Shown here: piece by piece, positions 1 to 11,880 of the stretch
Position numbering within the stretch: the stretch's first letter is position 1
How the letters are laid out: every line of letters begins with the position of its first letter
Assembly (NCBI RefSeq): GCF_000003815.2
Contig: NC_049982.1
Span: 17,431,205 to 17,492,817 of the forward strand
Length of the DNA stretch: 61,613 bases
Origin: Branchiostoma floridae
Taxonomy: Eukaryota; Chordata; Leptocardii; Amphioxiformes; Branchiostomatidae
Direction of reading: 5' to 3'
The notes under the pieces: generated by a model
What the model saw: only the letters and a program-made list of their open reading frames with translations
Database searches by the model: none
Told to the model about the DNA's origin: nothing
Program-made: the position numbers and the translations under genes

Positions 1-182
1 CCTGTCATGGGAAACATGAAGTTTACATATTAGCTGCTAGATGGCGCTGTAAGCATGCACTGCAGTGTCAAAACAACAGCACATCATGATAAAAGACTTC
101 AACATGGTAACGATGGAGAAAGAAACTACTCTAATCAAATAGATTATCTGCCTATAAAAATAACCCCCTTGCTCAAAGGTAC

Positions 183-3100
183 CTCTATGGGAGGTTCAGC
201 AAATTCCTGCTGAAAGTACTGTGGATTTCTGTGGATGAAGAACTCAGCTGCCTTCTGTCCAGACTCCTTAGCTAGAGAAAACCATTTCTGAAAGAAACAA
301 AATCAAACAACTTGTTACATAAAAATTCAGGGAAATAAATCTTTATTCCAGTTGCTATGTCATTAAGAGATTAGGATGGTGTTCTTTCTAGCTATAGCAT
401 AAGGGCTATTTCATTGAAGTTCAATAGGGAAGCATGTATTACTGGAAATAGCTATTAAAATTGAAGAGAAATTTAATACTAGGAGATCGTAGCTAGAGTG
501 AGAAGGGGTTTTAAAAATCCTCAACACTGGCCCAAATAAAATGACTCTTAAGTGACTTAACATAATACCACATACATTTTATTGGCCACTGCAGCTGCAG
601 AACAAATAGACTACTACTGCACAGGTTTAACAACCAGCCAAAATACTTACATACTGCATGGTTGTTCTTGGAATCAAGTAGGGATCATCAATAAAATTGT
701 AGTCCACAGAAGTGGGATCCTAAGAAAGGGACAAAGAACAACTCTGTTCATGTATCTGAGGTATTGGAAGTGAGAATAATCAAATACAATGTATACAACA
801 ACTGACAAAACTGCATTGGTATCATACAGTATTATGCTCGTCTTGATTATCAAATAAACAATATCAAACATGCTTGGAAAACTTACCCTTTTGACAGTGG
901 TTGAAAGTGCCTTCAAGACTGCAAGCTTATCCCTACAAAGGAAGATATATACTTCATGTCAAATTTTCTCCTGATTACTGTTGTTGTTGATTGTTTTCCT
1001 CCACTCTTTATTTCAGATGCCTCCAAAAAAAACATATTTGGAACTGTTGCTGTGTACATGACAGTTTTAGCCATTGATTTGCAATCCGGGTAAAATTCCC
1101 TAACTCTACAACCATTTCAAATGTTGAACATGTGTGAGTGAACAGTTCACCTAACTCTACAGATAAAGCATGCAATATCATTACACTATCTATGTTGATT
1201 ATTCCCTAACTTGTCAAGCCATTAGATACTTAACCACAGTCTATAGCAGTATTATGTGCTGCACTTTTTTTTACCTCCATGAAAAATGGAGGTATAGTTT
1301 TGGTGTGTCTGTCTGTCTGACTGTCTGTGTTTCCGCATACTTGTGGTCAGCATAACTTGAGAATCTCTGGACGAATTGTAATGATATTTGGTAGGTGGGT
1401 AGGTGTTAGTAATACAAAGGTCAAGGTCAATTTGGACCCCCTGGTGTGTGACCTTGGTACTGCAGCAGGACTTTGATATTTTTCACCTGGACTTGCTATA
1501 GTCGTTTTTGGTGGCAGATAGCTTGTGTAAAAGGAAGAAGTGGTGTATGTTTGGGCCCCCTAGCTGCTTGCTCTGGAAATGCAGGAGCATTTTTGTCAAA
1601 ATCTTCCAAGGAGCATAGCGGAATATAGCAATGATGGACTTCCATGATATTTGGTATGCAAGTACCTGTGGCAGAGATGTACATAATAAAGTGCAAAGTA
1701 TAAAATGAATTAATTATGCAAATTTGGACTTAATTTGCATATTTAATGAGAAAAATCTATATTTACAATTTTCCAATATAGGACTCAAATGCAGTTTGTG
1801 GCAGGTGGAAGATAGCAGATACTGAAGTCCCTAATTTGCATAATTAATGTGAAAGTGTCTTAATTCTTCTTAGTACATGTAGTAAATGATTGGGCTGTCA
1901 ACAATGTGACCTGTGTAAGTTAGTGAAAGGTGTTTATAAGCCTAAATTATGCAGATGTGAAGTCATTAAAATTTCATTGAGCTTCCTTTTGCTGCTTTCA
2001 AGACTTGCTTACCTGACAAAGACCTTGGTATGACAATTTTTGAAATCTGTATCTGCTCAGCTATAATAAACATCCTTCAGAATAACATGCAAGCATCACA
2101 GGTACATATACACAGCGTCGCTAGTGTGGCAGTTCACACTTAACCTAAATACACATTTTAATAGCTGTACGTAAGTGTACAAAAAGTAAGTATGTTCTGT
2201 ACTGGTAATTTAGTTCAAAAAGCTATGATTACATTGTTGGTCAGTTGCATTAAAATCATGTTCTTTGCATATGACAGGCAGCACTGTTGACAACCTTTGG
2301 CGAATAATATATGTCTTATATACATAACTAACATAAGTATACATGTATACGCTTATCAGAATGATGACAGATACAGCTATTGTAAAATGTGCTAACACCT
2401 ATACGTCAATGAAGGTTAGACATCCAGGTAATAAAATATGCCAAAAAGCAGTTACTCAAGACTGGATATGATTTTGGAAACGGCCAGACATTTCAACTAG
2501 CTAGTTAAAATGTCTGACCATTTCCAAAATCATGCAACTGCTTTTTGGAATATGTTAACACCTATATTTGTCCTTTTCTAACATCCTTAAATGCTCAAAA
2601 ATGCTGCATTCAGCTTAAATGTTTTTCTTATTGTGACCTATACTTCTTGCGTGCGTTGAATAAGATGAAAATTGGCAGCATTTGGATGTGATTCGCAAGT
2701 GTAAACTAAATATCTGAATCCCAGGATTTGAAATGACCCTGATCTAGTGAGGATGTATCTACTGTACTTGGTGGTATGGAGTTCCAGTCTAATATAGTTG
2801 AGAGGTAAAATAAGGTTTTAAACACTTCAACTCTGGCCTGGTACGTATGTACTAAGAAGTAGACAAATAAGAACTGTAAAGATAAGCACTTGTATAAAGT
2901 CACAGAATCTGTCCATTCATCTTACCATCTCTTTTTCCTGGGGATGACAAGTGGAACTTCTTCAGACCCTGAAGCTTAAAATACAAAATGAAGTATGATG
3001 TCATACATGAAGGTGGTTTGTCCCAATTGGCAGATATACGTACAGTTGTAACAACATCAGATATAAAATAGTCGCATACATTTTTACCAGATACAGTAGT

Positions 3101-3731
3101 TACACTACTTACAGCTGATAGCGTTAACCAGTTGAAGTCTAGGCTAGATAAATACTGGGAGAGACGCAGGTATGTCACATGAAGAGTGAAGATCAGAACA
3201 CAACAGGAGGATGCCTTCTCTCCTGTATCCGGTATCAAGGTAGTCGTGTGCAATTTATAGTTCTTCTTGAAAACCTACACTCAGCATATCAGATGAAATC
3301 AGCTCAAACAAAAAGTCAAAGGTAAAAATTAATATTTAGTATTTACCCTTTTGTTCCGTAGGTGCAGTTTGGGGCTTATTTCCAGCTATTCCTGACGTAT
3401 TGAGGGCCCTGAAGGTAAGGAGACGAGTATAATTTCATCACATATGACACGACTCACTCCATTCTAGAACAAAATACCCGTTTGCGAGTATAAACACAAA
3501 CTTCCATCATGCGGAGTCAAAGGCATCATTCGCCCCCCTCCCCAACTACGTTTATAAATACATCGTCACGTGCACAGATTAAGTTCAGACGAAGTCTATT
3601 CTTATCTGTCAGATTGACAACGTTCTTACACATCACACATGACATCAAACTCACCTAGCGTCACTCTGCACTCGACTTATCCGAGATCTTAGTATAATCC
3701 GGCAGGCACATCTGTGGATGGGGGCAGCCAT
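183..3731 (-). CDS. PTCD3: PTCD3 (mitoribosomal protein mS39), N-terminal six exons, 3' part outside window
   Basis: Pentatricopeptide-repeat protein of the mitochondrial small ribosomal subunit, acting in the matrix in translation. I assembled six minus-strand exons: 3655-3731, 3347-3408, 2926-2968, 887-932, 651-719 and 183-287. All have AG acceptors and GT donors and the phases join without a break (77+62+43+46+69+105 = 402 nt, 134 codons). The start at 3731 gives an Arg-rich, acid-poor leader (MAAPIHRCACRIILRSRISR), as expected for a mitochondrial presequence. Diagnostic family segments follow: IPRKKRWDKLAVLKAL near residue 60, DPTSVDYNFIDDPYLIP near 77-93, then LAKESGQKAAEFFI and NPQYFQQEFAEPPI near 105-134. 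These match the conserved N-terminal region of vertebrate PTCD3 as I remember it. The PPR repeats themselves lie beyond the left edge. Identity is strong; individual exon borders are inferred by eye. Confidence 0.9.
1262..1870 (+). repeat. Dispersed repeat, GGTAGGTGGGTAGGTG type
   Basis: Begins with the hairpin CCTCCATgaaaaATGGAGG, continues with TCTGTCTGTCTG repeats, CATAACTTGAGAATCTCTGG, TGATATTTGGTAGGTGGG, AAGGTCAAGGTCAATTTGG and CCCCCTGGTGTGTGACC, and ends in AT-rich TTTGCATAATTAATG segments. I remember this string as a common dispersed repeat in amphioxus and other marine invertebrates; it has no coding potential here. Confidence 0.55.
2405..2580. mobile_element. Inverted-repeat (MITE-like) element, copy 1
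   Basis: Starts with AATGAAGGTTAGACATCCAG. An inverted repeat spans 2436-2554 with a strong inner stem (ATGATTTTGGAAACGGCCAG at 2468 pairing with sequence ending at 2533) around CAACTAGCTAGTT. A related element lies at 8593-8835 and the head motif recurs at 42,467. Confidence 0.55.
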
Positions 3732-3780
3732 CTTCTTGACCTCAGCATGACCTGCAGGTCAAAGGTCGAACTGAACCAAC
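3732..3780. promoter_or_regulatory. Bidirectional promoter/5' UTR core between PTCD3 and the divergent gene
   Basis: Only 49 bp separate the two start codons, so both 5' UTRs and the core promoter must overlap here or extend into the opposite gene. No TATA box is visible. The interval carries TGACCT at 3737 and 3748 (5-bp spacer, DR5-like) and AGGTCA at 3756 followed one base later by AGGTCG at 3763 (DR1-like). These are nuclear-receptor half-sites. YY1-type AANATGGCNGC motifs overlap both start codons (3724-3734 on minus, 3778-3788 on plus), a layout common in housekeeping and mitochondrial genes. Promoter function is inferred. Confidence 0.6.
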
Positions 3781-3810
3781 ATGGCGGCGTTTTCAAACAA
3801 TTTTGTTGAG
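3781..3810 (+). CDS. First coding exon of an unidentified divergent gene
   Basis: ATG in a good context (CAACATGG) opens ten codons, MAAFSNNFVE, ending in GAG directly before a consensus donor GTGAGT at 3811. The exon ends in phase 0. Its position head-to-head with PTCD3 makes transcription from the shared promoter likely. I do not recognise the protein. Possible later exons in the same phase are listed at 17,446, 18,628, 19,883, 21,326 and 22,922; membership is inferred from strand, splice sites and open phase 0 only. Confidence 0.5.
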
Positions 3811-6800
3811 GTGAGTTTGGAATCGACATTATTTTGCAAGAAATGAATAAAAAAAGGGCGAATACGGGTACAAAAGTTTAACGCATGTTGATACAACATC
3901 ATTACCTAGAATATGAGAGGTAAAATGAGGATATGCCATGAGAAACACATGATTTTTGCCCAGTCATGGCCAGAGTGTTGAATTTCAGTTGAGTCAGCAG
4001 AAATTTGATAACTAAAGTAGGCTGATAAAGTATTAGAATAAAAATCATGTTATTGAAATTTTCAATATTATGTGCATGTCAGCATACATTTAGTTCTAAC
4101 ATAAGTCAAATCCACAGGCACATACACTAAATATTACACATGTTAGAAATTACACAAAATGACTGTTGACAATTTGTCAACAGTTAATCTGTGTAATTTT
4201 TTAAATGAGTGTTATAGATTGTAGAAGTCTTGTCTTCAGGACAATCTGGATGAAACTGGTTGAACAGTACCTGGCTACATATAAGCCCTTTATACAGGAG
4301 GTTAGATCCTTTCCTACGTCCTCATAATAGATATACCTTCTCAATCATCAGTGAAATATTCACCATGTCTGAGAAGTCATTCAAACTTGGGATGTGGACA
4401 CAGAAACAGGTATGGTCTATCTGTGACTGAGAAGACCAACATTCTTTAACTGGGGCTGGCTATCTCATCTAGCAAGTTGTTACTGTCCTCTGACCTGACG
4501 TGTGGTGAACACATGACTTCTTATTTTAGGCCACACAAATGGAGCAACCTGAGCATGGCGTCACCCCATCGCGTGATACCTGTGTGGCACCGCCTCGTAA
4601 CACGATACCCTCTTCCCTCCTGATGTGATCTTATCTGTCTGTGTTCTCATCGACCCAGCATTCCACCATAGCCGCTCTCTTTCAGGGCTCTCCATGGTGC
4701 CACCCAGGCAAGTTCATGTCCAGATGGCATGACAACACCCTCCTTAGCTTATCAGTTTCTTATCAACCCCAAAACTGATGATTGAGAAAGCTTACTTTAG
4801 AGGGCAAAATTACAACTACAAGTTTGAGTGTGTGTTTGGGGGGATTGACCATGAGATTTATCAGCGTAAAACAATGTACTTGTGACACAACCCCTTCATG
4901 CAGGATGCCTCCAGGCTGCGGTATCGATCAATGCCTGAGTCTCGGGTCATTTTTCTTGTGAAGCACGCACCTGTACAATCAAATTGCATTTTCTACAATT
5001 CAAACTCTGTTTGCTATAAACAGTCATGTTTGTCTAGCCAAAGAAACATATCTAGTATATATATGTGAGTATTTCATACCAAGGTTATTTGTCTATACTA
5101 TAGATAACTACGTACATGACTTTCTGGGTGACTTTATGAAATTGGGAGTGAATGGCCTTGACTTGAGGCTGTCTCCATTCTGAGTTATGTACAACATAGT
5201 TCTGAAGTAAGGGAAATTTACTGGTGTTTTTCCTCCTGTTTGGTGCGATCAACATACCACCTCGGTGTCACTTACAGACACAAACACCCCAGTACAACCT
5301 CACAGTTTATGGCAATTAAAGTTGTGTGGTGGTTTTTGGCCCATCTTCAGTCTCCCAGCAATTCTCTTGTGGCTTAAATAAAAAGTGAAGGTATGAACTG
5401 TATTCCCTGAATATTACTCTCTGATACAAGCTTTCTTTAGACATAAACTTATGAAAGCTGGACAAGTTAATGCGTACAAGTTAGCCCCTTTCCTACACCC
5501 TATAACATGTCCAATAATGAGTTTGTCTGATCATAGCAATAGTCCTTCTTTTTGTTATAATGGAGTAATATATCTTTATACTTGTACACTTAAGATGTAG
5601 ATTGTGATGAAGTTTTTGTGATGTCCATGTTTACTTTGAACATGTATCTACATTAATCAGTGTCTTTGTACATACATGTTCCAAGTAGAGTCTAAAGTCA
5701 AACAAAACTTTTAGAAAAGTCAGCATAAGGTTTCTTACCTTTGAAAATGACTGAGAACCAAAATGTACCAGTGGACAACTTATAAACAATCAGTGTGGTA
5801 GAAGAAGTAGTGTAACTCCATCTTCCATAAGGGAATTTGATATGTACATGGAAAGCAAACAGCTAATTTGTTGATAATATTCTGTTCTTCCAGTAAGCAT
5901 GTTCTTCAGGAAAAGCTGTGCAGAATCCTGTTGAACACACCTGTCAACCATGGCTCCCATCTGTCAGCACAGAGGTGGAAGTGTCGGTGCAAAAACTACA
6001 TTCTTTGGTGTTCTATGTGTATACAGTTAACCCAAGCCCTTCACGTTAATTGAAACTGTGTCTGGAGAAGACCAACTGGGACTTGTGTTCTGAATGGCCC
6101 TTTAATAGTTGTGTATTTTGCTCACTAATGTGGAAAAAGTGTCACAATTTGAACACATCTGTTCCTGAAGCATTTCGGTAAAAGCTACATTTTTATCTCA
6201 TCTGTCTTGCAGGAATGACTGTCTCAAATAGAGTTTCTTTAAAGAGCATAATCAAGGATATGCCTACAGGAGTTAATTGGAACGACATTTACATACAACA
6301 TTTATTTTGTTAACCTCAGATTTACAGAGAAAAGAGCAGGGTAGATACACATATAAATGCAGCTAATGTGATCTGATGACAGCTACTGTTGATAATTCTA
6401 TGTTGGTAAAACAGCCTCTCTACTATGTATAGATCCTTCATGTTTGATAGAAATGTTGGTAGACTAAGAATTAAGGCTAGATGTTAAGTAGAATTGTTCT
6501 TTGTTTAAAAAGTGAGAAAAGTGAAAGTACCTGACATTGTGCTGGTAGTATTTTTGGAAACATGCTTCAGACACAGTTTCAATTAACGTGACTGACTGAC
6601 TGACTTCTATGTCATGTTTATGAAAGTTAGGTGAGCAGAACGGAGCTGATTAGTTTATTTGCTGACGTCACATTCAAAGTATTACACAATTTAATTACAA
6701 GTTGGCTTACTAGAGGCCTGTTTTCTGACATATTTTTTCTTACCAAAAAAAGACATTTAATGTCAAGTGAAGTTAGGTTTCATGTCCAAAGGAAGGAAAC

Positions 6801-6876
6801 TGGGATGTCCCCAAGCTCTTCTTGAGTTTATCTTCAAGTTCTTGCAAGTATTCATAAGGTCATGATTCTGAGTGAC
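3811..6876. other. Presumed intron/spacer, no further gene seen
   Basis: AT-rich. Weak exon-like pieces exist: 4367-4411 (EIFTMSEKSFKLGMW... before GTATGG) and 4904-4945 (DASRLRYRSMPESR, phase 0, poor donor GTCATT). Neither has enough support to call. Confidence 0.3.
4147..4199. repeat. 53-bp palindrome
   Basis: Outer arms AAATTACACA / TGTGTAATTT and inner arms ACTGTTGACAA / TTGTCAACAGT with almost no loop. It would form a cruciform. No element family recognised. Confidence 0.7.
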
Positions 6877-6879
6877 TAA

Positions 6880-7612
6880 GGCCCCGTTCATGAGGCAAAA
6901 AATGAAACGGTTCTATCGGTTAGGCTTGGAAATCTGACAGCAAACGACAGGAAACGGTTTGCATTTTGCGTTCACGATGCAAACTTGCAAACCGTTTCAG
7001 TTCCTTGAAAAGGCAAGGTAATGCAACCTCTGACCCCTGAGGTTGTTGCGATCTTGCCCAAACTTGTACTTCTGTGTCAGATTATTGGTCTTTGATCGTA
7101 ATTGAACCAATGTCTTACTGAATTCGAAGCTGGTTTCTGTTATGACCTTGGAAATGCCTCTGAAAACATTGTGGTCCCGATATATGCCATGCTATGACAT
7201 TTCCACTGGATCTCCTGACACAGTCCCCTTGCGATATCAGGACTGCTAGCTCCTCAGTCGACCAGGAGGCGGCCTGATTATAGAAACAAATCGTACAATT
7301 GAAAACGCGGCCGAAACACCCGAATGACAGGTTAAAAATTGTACTTTTCCCCCGTGGCGCCACCAAATATGAACGCACATGCCCGGATGTAAAACGGATT
7401 GCGCCGCTTTTGCGTTCATGATGCAAATTCGCAATTCCGGATAAGGAAGAAACCGTTTCAATACTACCTCGCGAGGAGGTTCCGAACAAACCATTTCCTA
7501 TCGCTTCAGATCCGTTTCGGACCGTCCATGATGACAAAACTTATCCGTTTCAGCTGGCCTAACCGATAGTAACCGATAGAACCGTTTCATTTTTTGTATC
7601 ATGAACGGGGCC
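6880..7612. mobile_element. Non-autonomous PIF/Harbinger-type transposon, 733 bp
   Basis: Termini GGCCCCGTTCATGA and TCATGAACGGGGCC form an inverted repeat that continues inward (AATGAAACGGTTCTATCGGT against its complement), and the element is flanked by TAA on both sides (6877-6879 and 7613-7615). Three-base TWA duplications with GGSC-type ends are the signature of Harbinger elements. Subterminal AAACGGTTT-type repeats are abundant. An interior minus-strand frame (7115-7537) includes ASWSTEELAVLI, weakly like the Myb/SANT-type protein of Harbingers, so it may be an internally deleted copy of a coding element. Confidence 0.8.
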
Positions 7613-8592
7613 TAAGGCAACAAAAGTTACTTAAATAAGTTTGCAATCTCTTATAAACATGGGCCAAGTGATTGTTTGATGTTGTCTTTCTCCCCTAATG
7701 TGTAATTACAGTTAAAGTACAAGTAGGATTCAAAGTGGCCCAGTAATAGCTTTTGGTATTAATAGTAGATACTATTTTACCAAATATGTTGATGAAAGTT
7801 TTACTGAAATATCTGATTGTTGCCCAAATCTACCCAGTTGCTTGAATTACTGTAACTTTCCATGTTTTGTCAGATGATCTCTAATATTTCTAAAACAGTG
7901 ACTACAAAAAAAAAAAGGGTTTCAGCTTTAAAACCCACAGCATAGTAAAATTAGTATAACTTTTATGGCCTCTATACCTAGAGTCTAGTATACCAAGGTT
8001 AATGGACATACGCTACTGTTGCTCAGTGACTTCCCAAAATCGGCCTCTGACAAAGACGTATCACCACTTAACAGACAGTCTCATGTCCAAGCCATTGTTC
8101 CCACACAAAAGAGTCGCTCATCCGAACAAGCAACGATACACCTGTCTTTTGTCCGTGTGTTCGGTAAGAAAACACACGATACGTACGGCAGCCTCTGCCT
8201 TGCCTTTTTCCTGCTTATTGTCAATTCTTTGTACGCTTTGATCCGGCGTTTTGTTACTTCCAGAGGGCAAGGGTTGGGCACATGAATTTCTCCTGTTTAC
8301 TGATAACGTGGGGAAATTTTGTGTCCCCGCAAGTCTTATTGTGCTATCTTTAGCTCAAAAGCTGTGGAAAGAGTAAAGGTCATTGACATTGCTCGGAGCA
8401 AGGCTCTCTTAGTCTTCAAAACCTCTCTTCTCCATCAGGTGATTTGAAACAAGATTTATGAATGGTTGAGATTTACACAAAACAAGTACACTTTGTCATA
8501 TTTTTAAGAATAAAAATCTGCTGTTTAATGATGTATGGAACAGGTTTTACAAATTTTAAAGATCTTTTTAGATAGCTACAAACTTGCACAAG

Positions 8593-8835
8593 ATAATGTT
8601 GATGAAGGTTAGGCCTGCAGGTAATAAGATATGGAAGATAACAGTTTACACACACGGACAAGCAACTCACCGGAAAGAATTTGGAAACAGTCAAACATTT
8701 CATAAATTAACACATCAACTTATCAAAGTTTTGTTTTGTTTAGAAAGATGGTAAATCTAATAAAAGACAGTGGATGCTGTCTTAAATGTCTGTCCATTTC
8801 CAAATTCCAGTTGCTTGAGTATATAAGTGTTGCCT
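8593..8835. mobile_element. Inverted-repeat (MITE-like) element, copy 2
   Basis: Head GATGAAGGTTAGGCCTGCAG and AATTTGGAAACAGTCAAACATT, tail AAATGTCTGTCCATTTCCAAA pairing with the head. Same layout as 2405-2580 but longer loop and more diverged. Confidence 0.5.
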
Positions 8836-9379
8836 TGTGTGTTGCACACTTGTTGCAATGAAATCAGAATATGTATACATAACTGCAGCCTTCTGATCAG
8901 ATGTTCACCATTGCCAAAATTCATGTGACATGTACAGTTTATCAAGCATGCTAAATAACCAATAACAATTGAGAGTCTTAGGAGATCAGTGGTATTTTGA
9001 AGGTCATTGTCAAACAGTGTAAGGAAATGTTCTAGAAATTGAGGTATATGACATGTCATGTCAGCTGATCAAAAATGTCCTGCCACCCAGGCAAAGACAC
9101 CAAAAAACAGGGCGCTGATTTCTATCCTTTACCTTTTTTTTACAAATAGTTGTCTACAGTTAGCTACAATATGAATGAATTGTGGGTACATGCACTTATA
9201 TTTTAAGAAAAAAAAAAGTGATTATAATCAGAGCCATGAGTACAAGCAGGTGATCTTCTTAAAAAGGAATGTCTTAAATCTCCTTTCTACTAAATCATAG
9301 AAGTGTCATGACCTGGCATATAACCTGGGAGAGGCAGTATAATAGCCAGGTGTGTCTGTAGGAAAGTTGTTCATTGTGG

Positions 9380-9555
9380 ATACATCAATGACACAGGTAA
9401 TTTATTCCCTTAATCACAGGTTGTGGTTGCCTTGCCGTGTGCGGAATATCTGGGCAGGTGAAGGAACAATTACCGGACCTGTTGTGCACAGCTCCTGCCC
9501 AGGTCATCCCAGAAATACGCCATTGTGTCACAGGTAATTTATTCTTATAATAAGG
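9380..9555. repeat. Interrupted direct repeat ACACAGGTAATTTATTC
   Basis: ACACAGGTAATTTATTC near 9389 and TCACAGGTAATTTATTC near 9529 are about 140 bp apart, each followed by TAAT and a GGTTRTGG segment. Looks like a degenerate tandem duplication. Several chance frames overlap it. Confidence 0.4.
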
Positions 9556-9589
9556 GGTTATGGAGACCCTCCACATAGGCAAGGAAAAG

Positions 9590-11840
9590 CTTCTTTGTGA
9601 AGGTTGTTACAAAAGTAGGCCAATGTTCATTCAACTTTTCAAAGCTGTTTTTTTAAACCTTGTTTTTCTTTTCAGGATTAAACCTTGTTGTATTACAGTT
9701 GTTAATTGAGACCATGTCATTTAACACAAAAAGCTATGTTTATGGATTCTTTGATAGATAAAGTGTTGTTGGTTTATGCCTTTTGCAAGCTCTGTAGTAG
9801 TATATTGTGTTTGAGTAATATCTTTTCAAAAAAGGATTTTTACACAGAAAACAAAACTCTTGACAGTCTGGTGTTGAAAAGCATTGCCTGGCTATATAGT
9901 GTCTGTAGTTATTGAACTGGATTTAATGAAATGGACAGTTACCTGGGGGTGTATACCTTAATTATATCAAGTCTCTTTGTTATAGCAAACTCTGTGTTGT
10001 TTCTAGTGTAAACAAAGTTCCTTTCATGTTTACTGTGATCCAGGGACAGAGTTTTAAGCCCATGATTTGATGAGAATGACCCCAGACCACCCTCGGTGAG
10101 GATATCAAGGATTCGGCAGGTTCGTTCTCAGTTCCATGCTTGACTTAGATATTTTTATGTTCTCGTGGTTTCTGCTCTTACCCTTTGTTGTGACTGTCAA
10201 AAATAGAATTGATGGCTGGATGTTTAACGAAGACTGACATGTACACAAACAGTAAACCTACGTGTACATGTATCAAGCAACCTGCCTGCATTCAATTGAT
10301 TAATCAACATTCATTCAGTCATGGTTATCCATCAACTCATTATTCATTCTTTCATTTGTGATAGAGATTGATTGATAACTTTCATCACCATCATTAGTGC
10401 TATTTTTAAATCAAAAGTGATAAAAAATGTTGCAATAGATTCCAATATACATGTACATTTTGTACAATGTAAGGTTATTCCAGCAAAATGAAATTGAAGA
10501 CAAGACATCATGTTGACAGCATCTCTCACCTGTACTTTTATTGTCTAAGTTTTAGAACCCTCGTGACCATCTGTCGAAAATTTCAATTTTTTTTTCTTGC
10601 TGTCTTGGTCCCTTAAATCATTCTAGGACAACCCTTAGTCCTTTTGGAGCATCCCATCCCATTCCATGCTGTAAAGGGTAACATTCAATTTGATTTTTGT
10701 TTATTTTCAGCATTCATAATTTGCTTATGACAGTATGACTGGTTTAATAGCTGTTATGAACAGCAGTCAATACCATATTGCTGCTGCCCATTCTTACTAC
10801 TATAGTTGCAACACAGGTGTGATGCTGATTCAGTGTGCCAGATATAAAGCACTGCTACCACTGGTACAGAATACCTGAACATTTCAGATCGCAGATGACG
10901 TCAGGCACATCCGGTGTTGATGTTTCTGGTGGTGTTCCATGAATATTTCATGGCACCTCCTGTACCTGTAATCAGAACAGGTTATTTATCTCAAGCTTGA
11001 AACTCTGCTTCCCCTCAATACTGTACATGTAAATGTACCCATCCTTTGATACTTGGAGTAGTTAACCAAGTTTGCTGCAAAACAAGAAGACTTGCTTTGT
11101 ACATCTTCTTATCTTCTCTTGGCAGCTATCCCCTTGTTTACCCCAACATTATATCGGGCATCAAAACTTACAGCAGGCTGTTGGCACATTCTCTGACTTC
11201 CTGTGGACTACTTACTCTGTGCTTTAAGTACATATTCCTGGGACATAGTTCTAATAACTAAATGTAATACTAAACTAAAGCTATCAAACACACCTGGTCA
11301 GGATGTAGATCTGTATGTGTAAAGCAGTCAAAGCTTAGCCTAATGTCTCTGGTGTTTTCGTGTTGTTTTACCCCACAATAAATCTTGTAGTAGAAATGTT
11401 TGGGGCCAACAGTTCTCCCTTTGCAATGTTGTCTTGTTTTTGGTGTCGATGATTGTTATTTACTGCCATTACTGTAATCGTTTGGGTCAAAACAGTCCCA
11501 GGACCTGTCCCAGAGAATCTTTTGCACCAAATCTGAGCAAAGAAAAAGGTTCAGAAGTTGTTCTTTATTGGAGCTGGACTTTTGAACTTTTGTTGGCATA
11601 TTAGAAACATTTCGTAAATACAAGAAAACTATATTATTTACAGTCAGATAATAAAAATAGAATCATTTAATCACCTCACACATACACTTGATGCATGTCA
11701 TATCCCTCAAAATCCCACTGTAACAACATGTTCGCTTTACAATTGGAATAAGTTAAACATGCTGGGTAAATCAATGGATTAATGTGAAAGACCAAATTGT
11801 GATTCTGGTTCTGCCATCCTTTTCCTCTCCTGTCCCTGTT
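9590..11840. other. AT-rich spacer/intron, nothing convincing
   Basis: Only chance frames. One possible mini-exon at 10,889-10,914 (IADDVRHI, acceptor ACATTTCAG) overlaps a CRE-like TGACGTCA; not called. Confidence 0.3.
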
Positions 11841-11844
11841 GCAG

Positions 11845-11880
11845 AACAAGTACCATCTCCACGGGGTATGATGTGCCCAG
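11845..11880 (+). CDS. Candidate 36-nt internal exon, gene unknown
   Basis: A long pyrimidine tract ending in TGTTGCAG precedes the exon and GTGAGT follows it, so the splice signals are among the best in this part of the window. Phase 0 contains a TGA; the other two phases are open (reading TSTISTGYDVP or QVPSPRGMMCP). It therefore does not join the phase-0 chain of the other candidate plus-strand exons unless an unseen exon shifts the phase. It could belong to another transcript or be non-coding. Confidence 0.3.

Noticed and set aside
7115-7537. 140-codon minus frame as a host gene
   Set aside because: It lies wholly inside the Harbinger-type element and is at best a transposon protein remnant.
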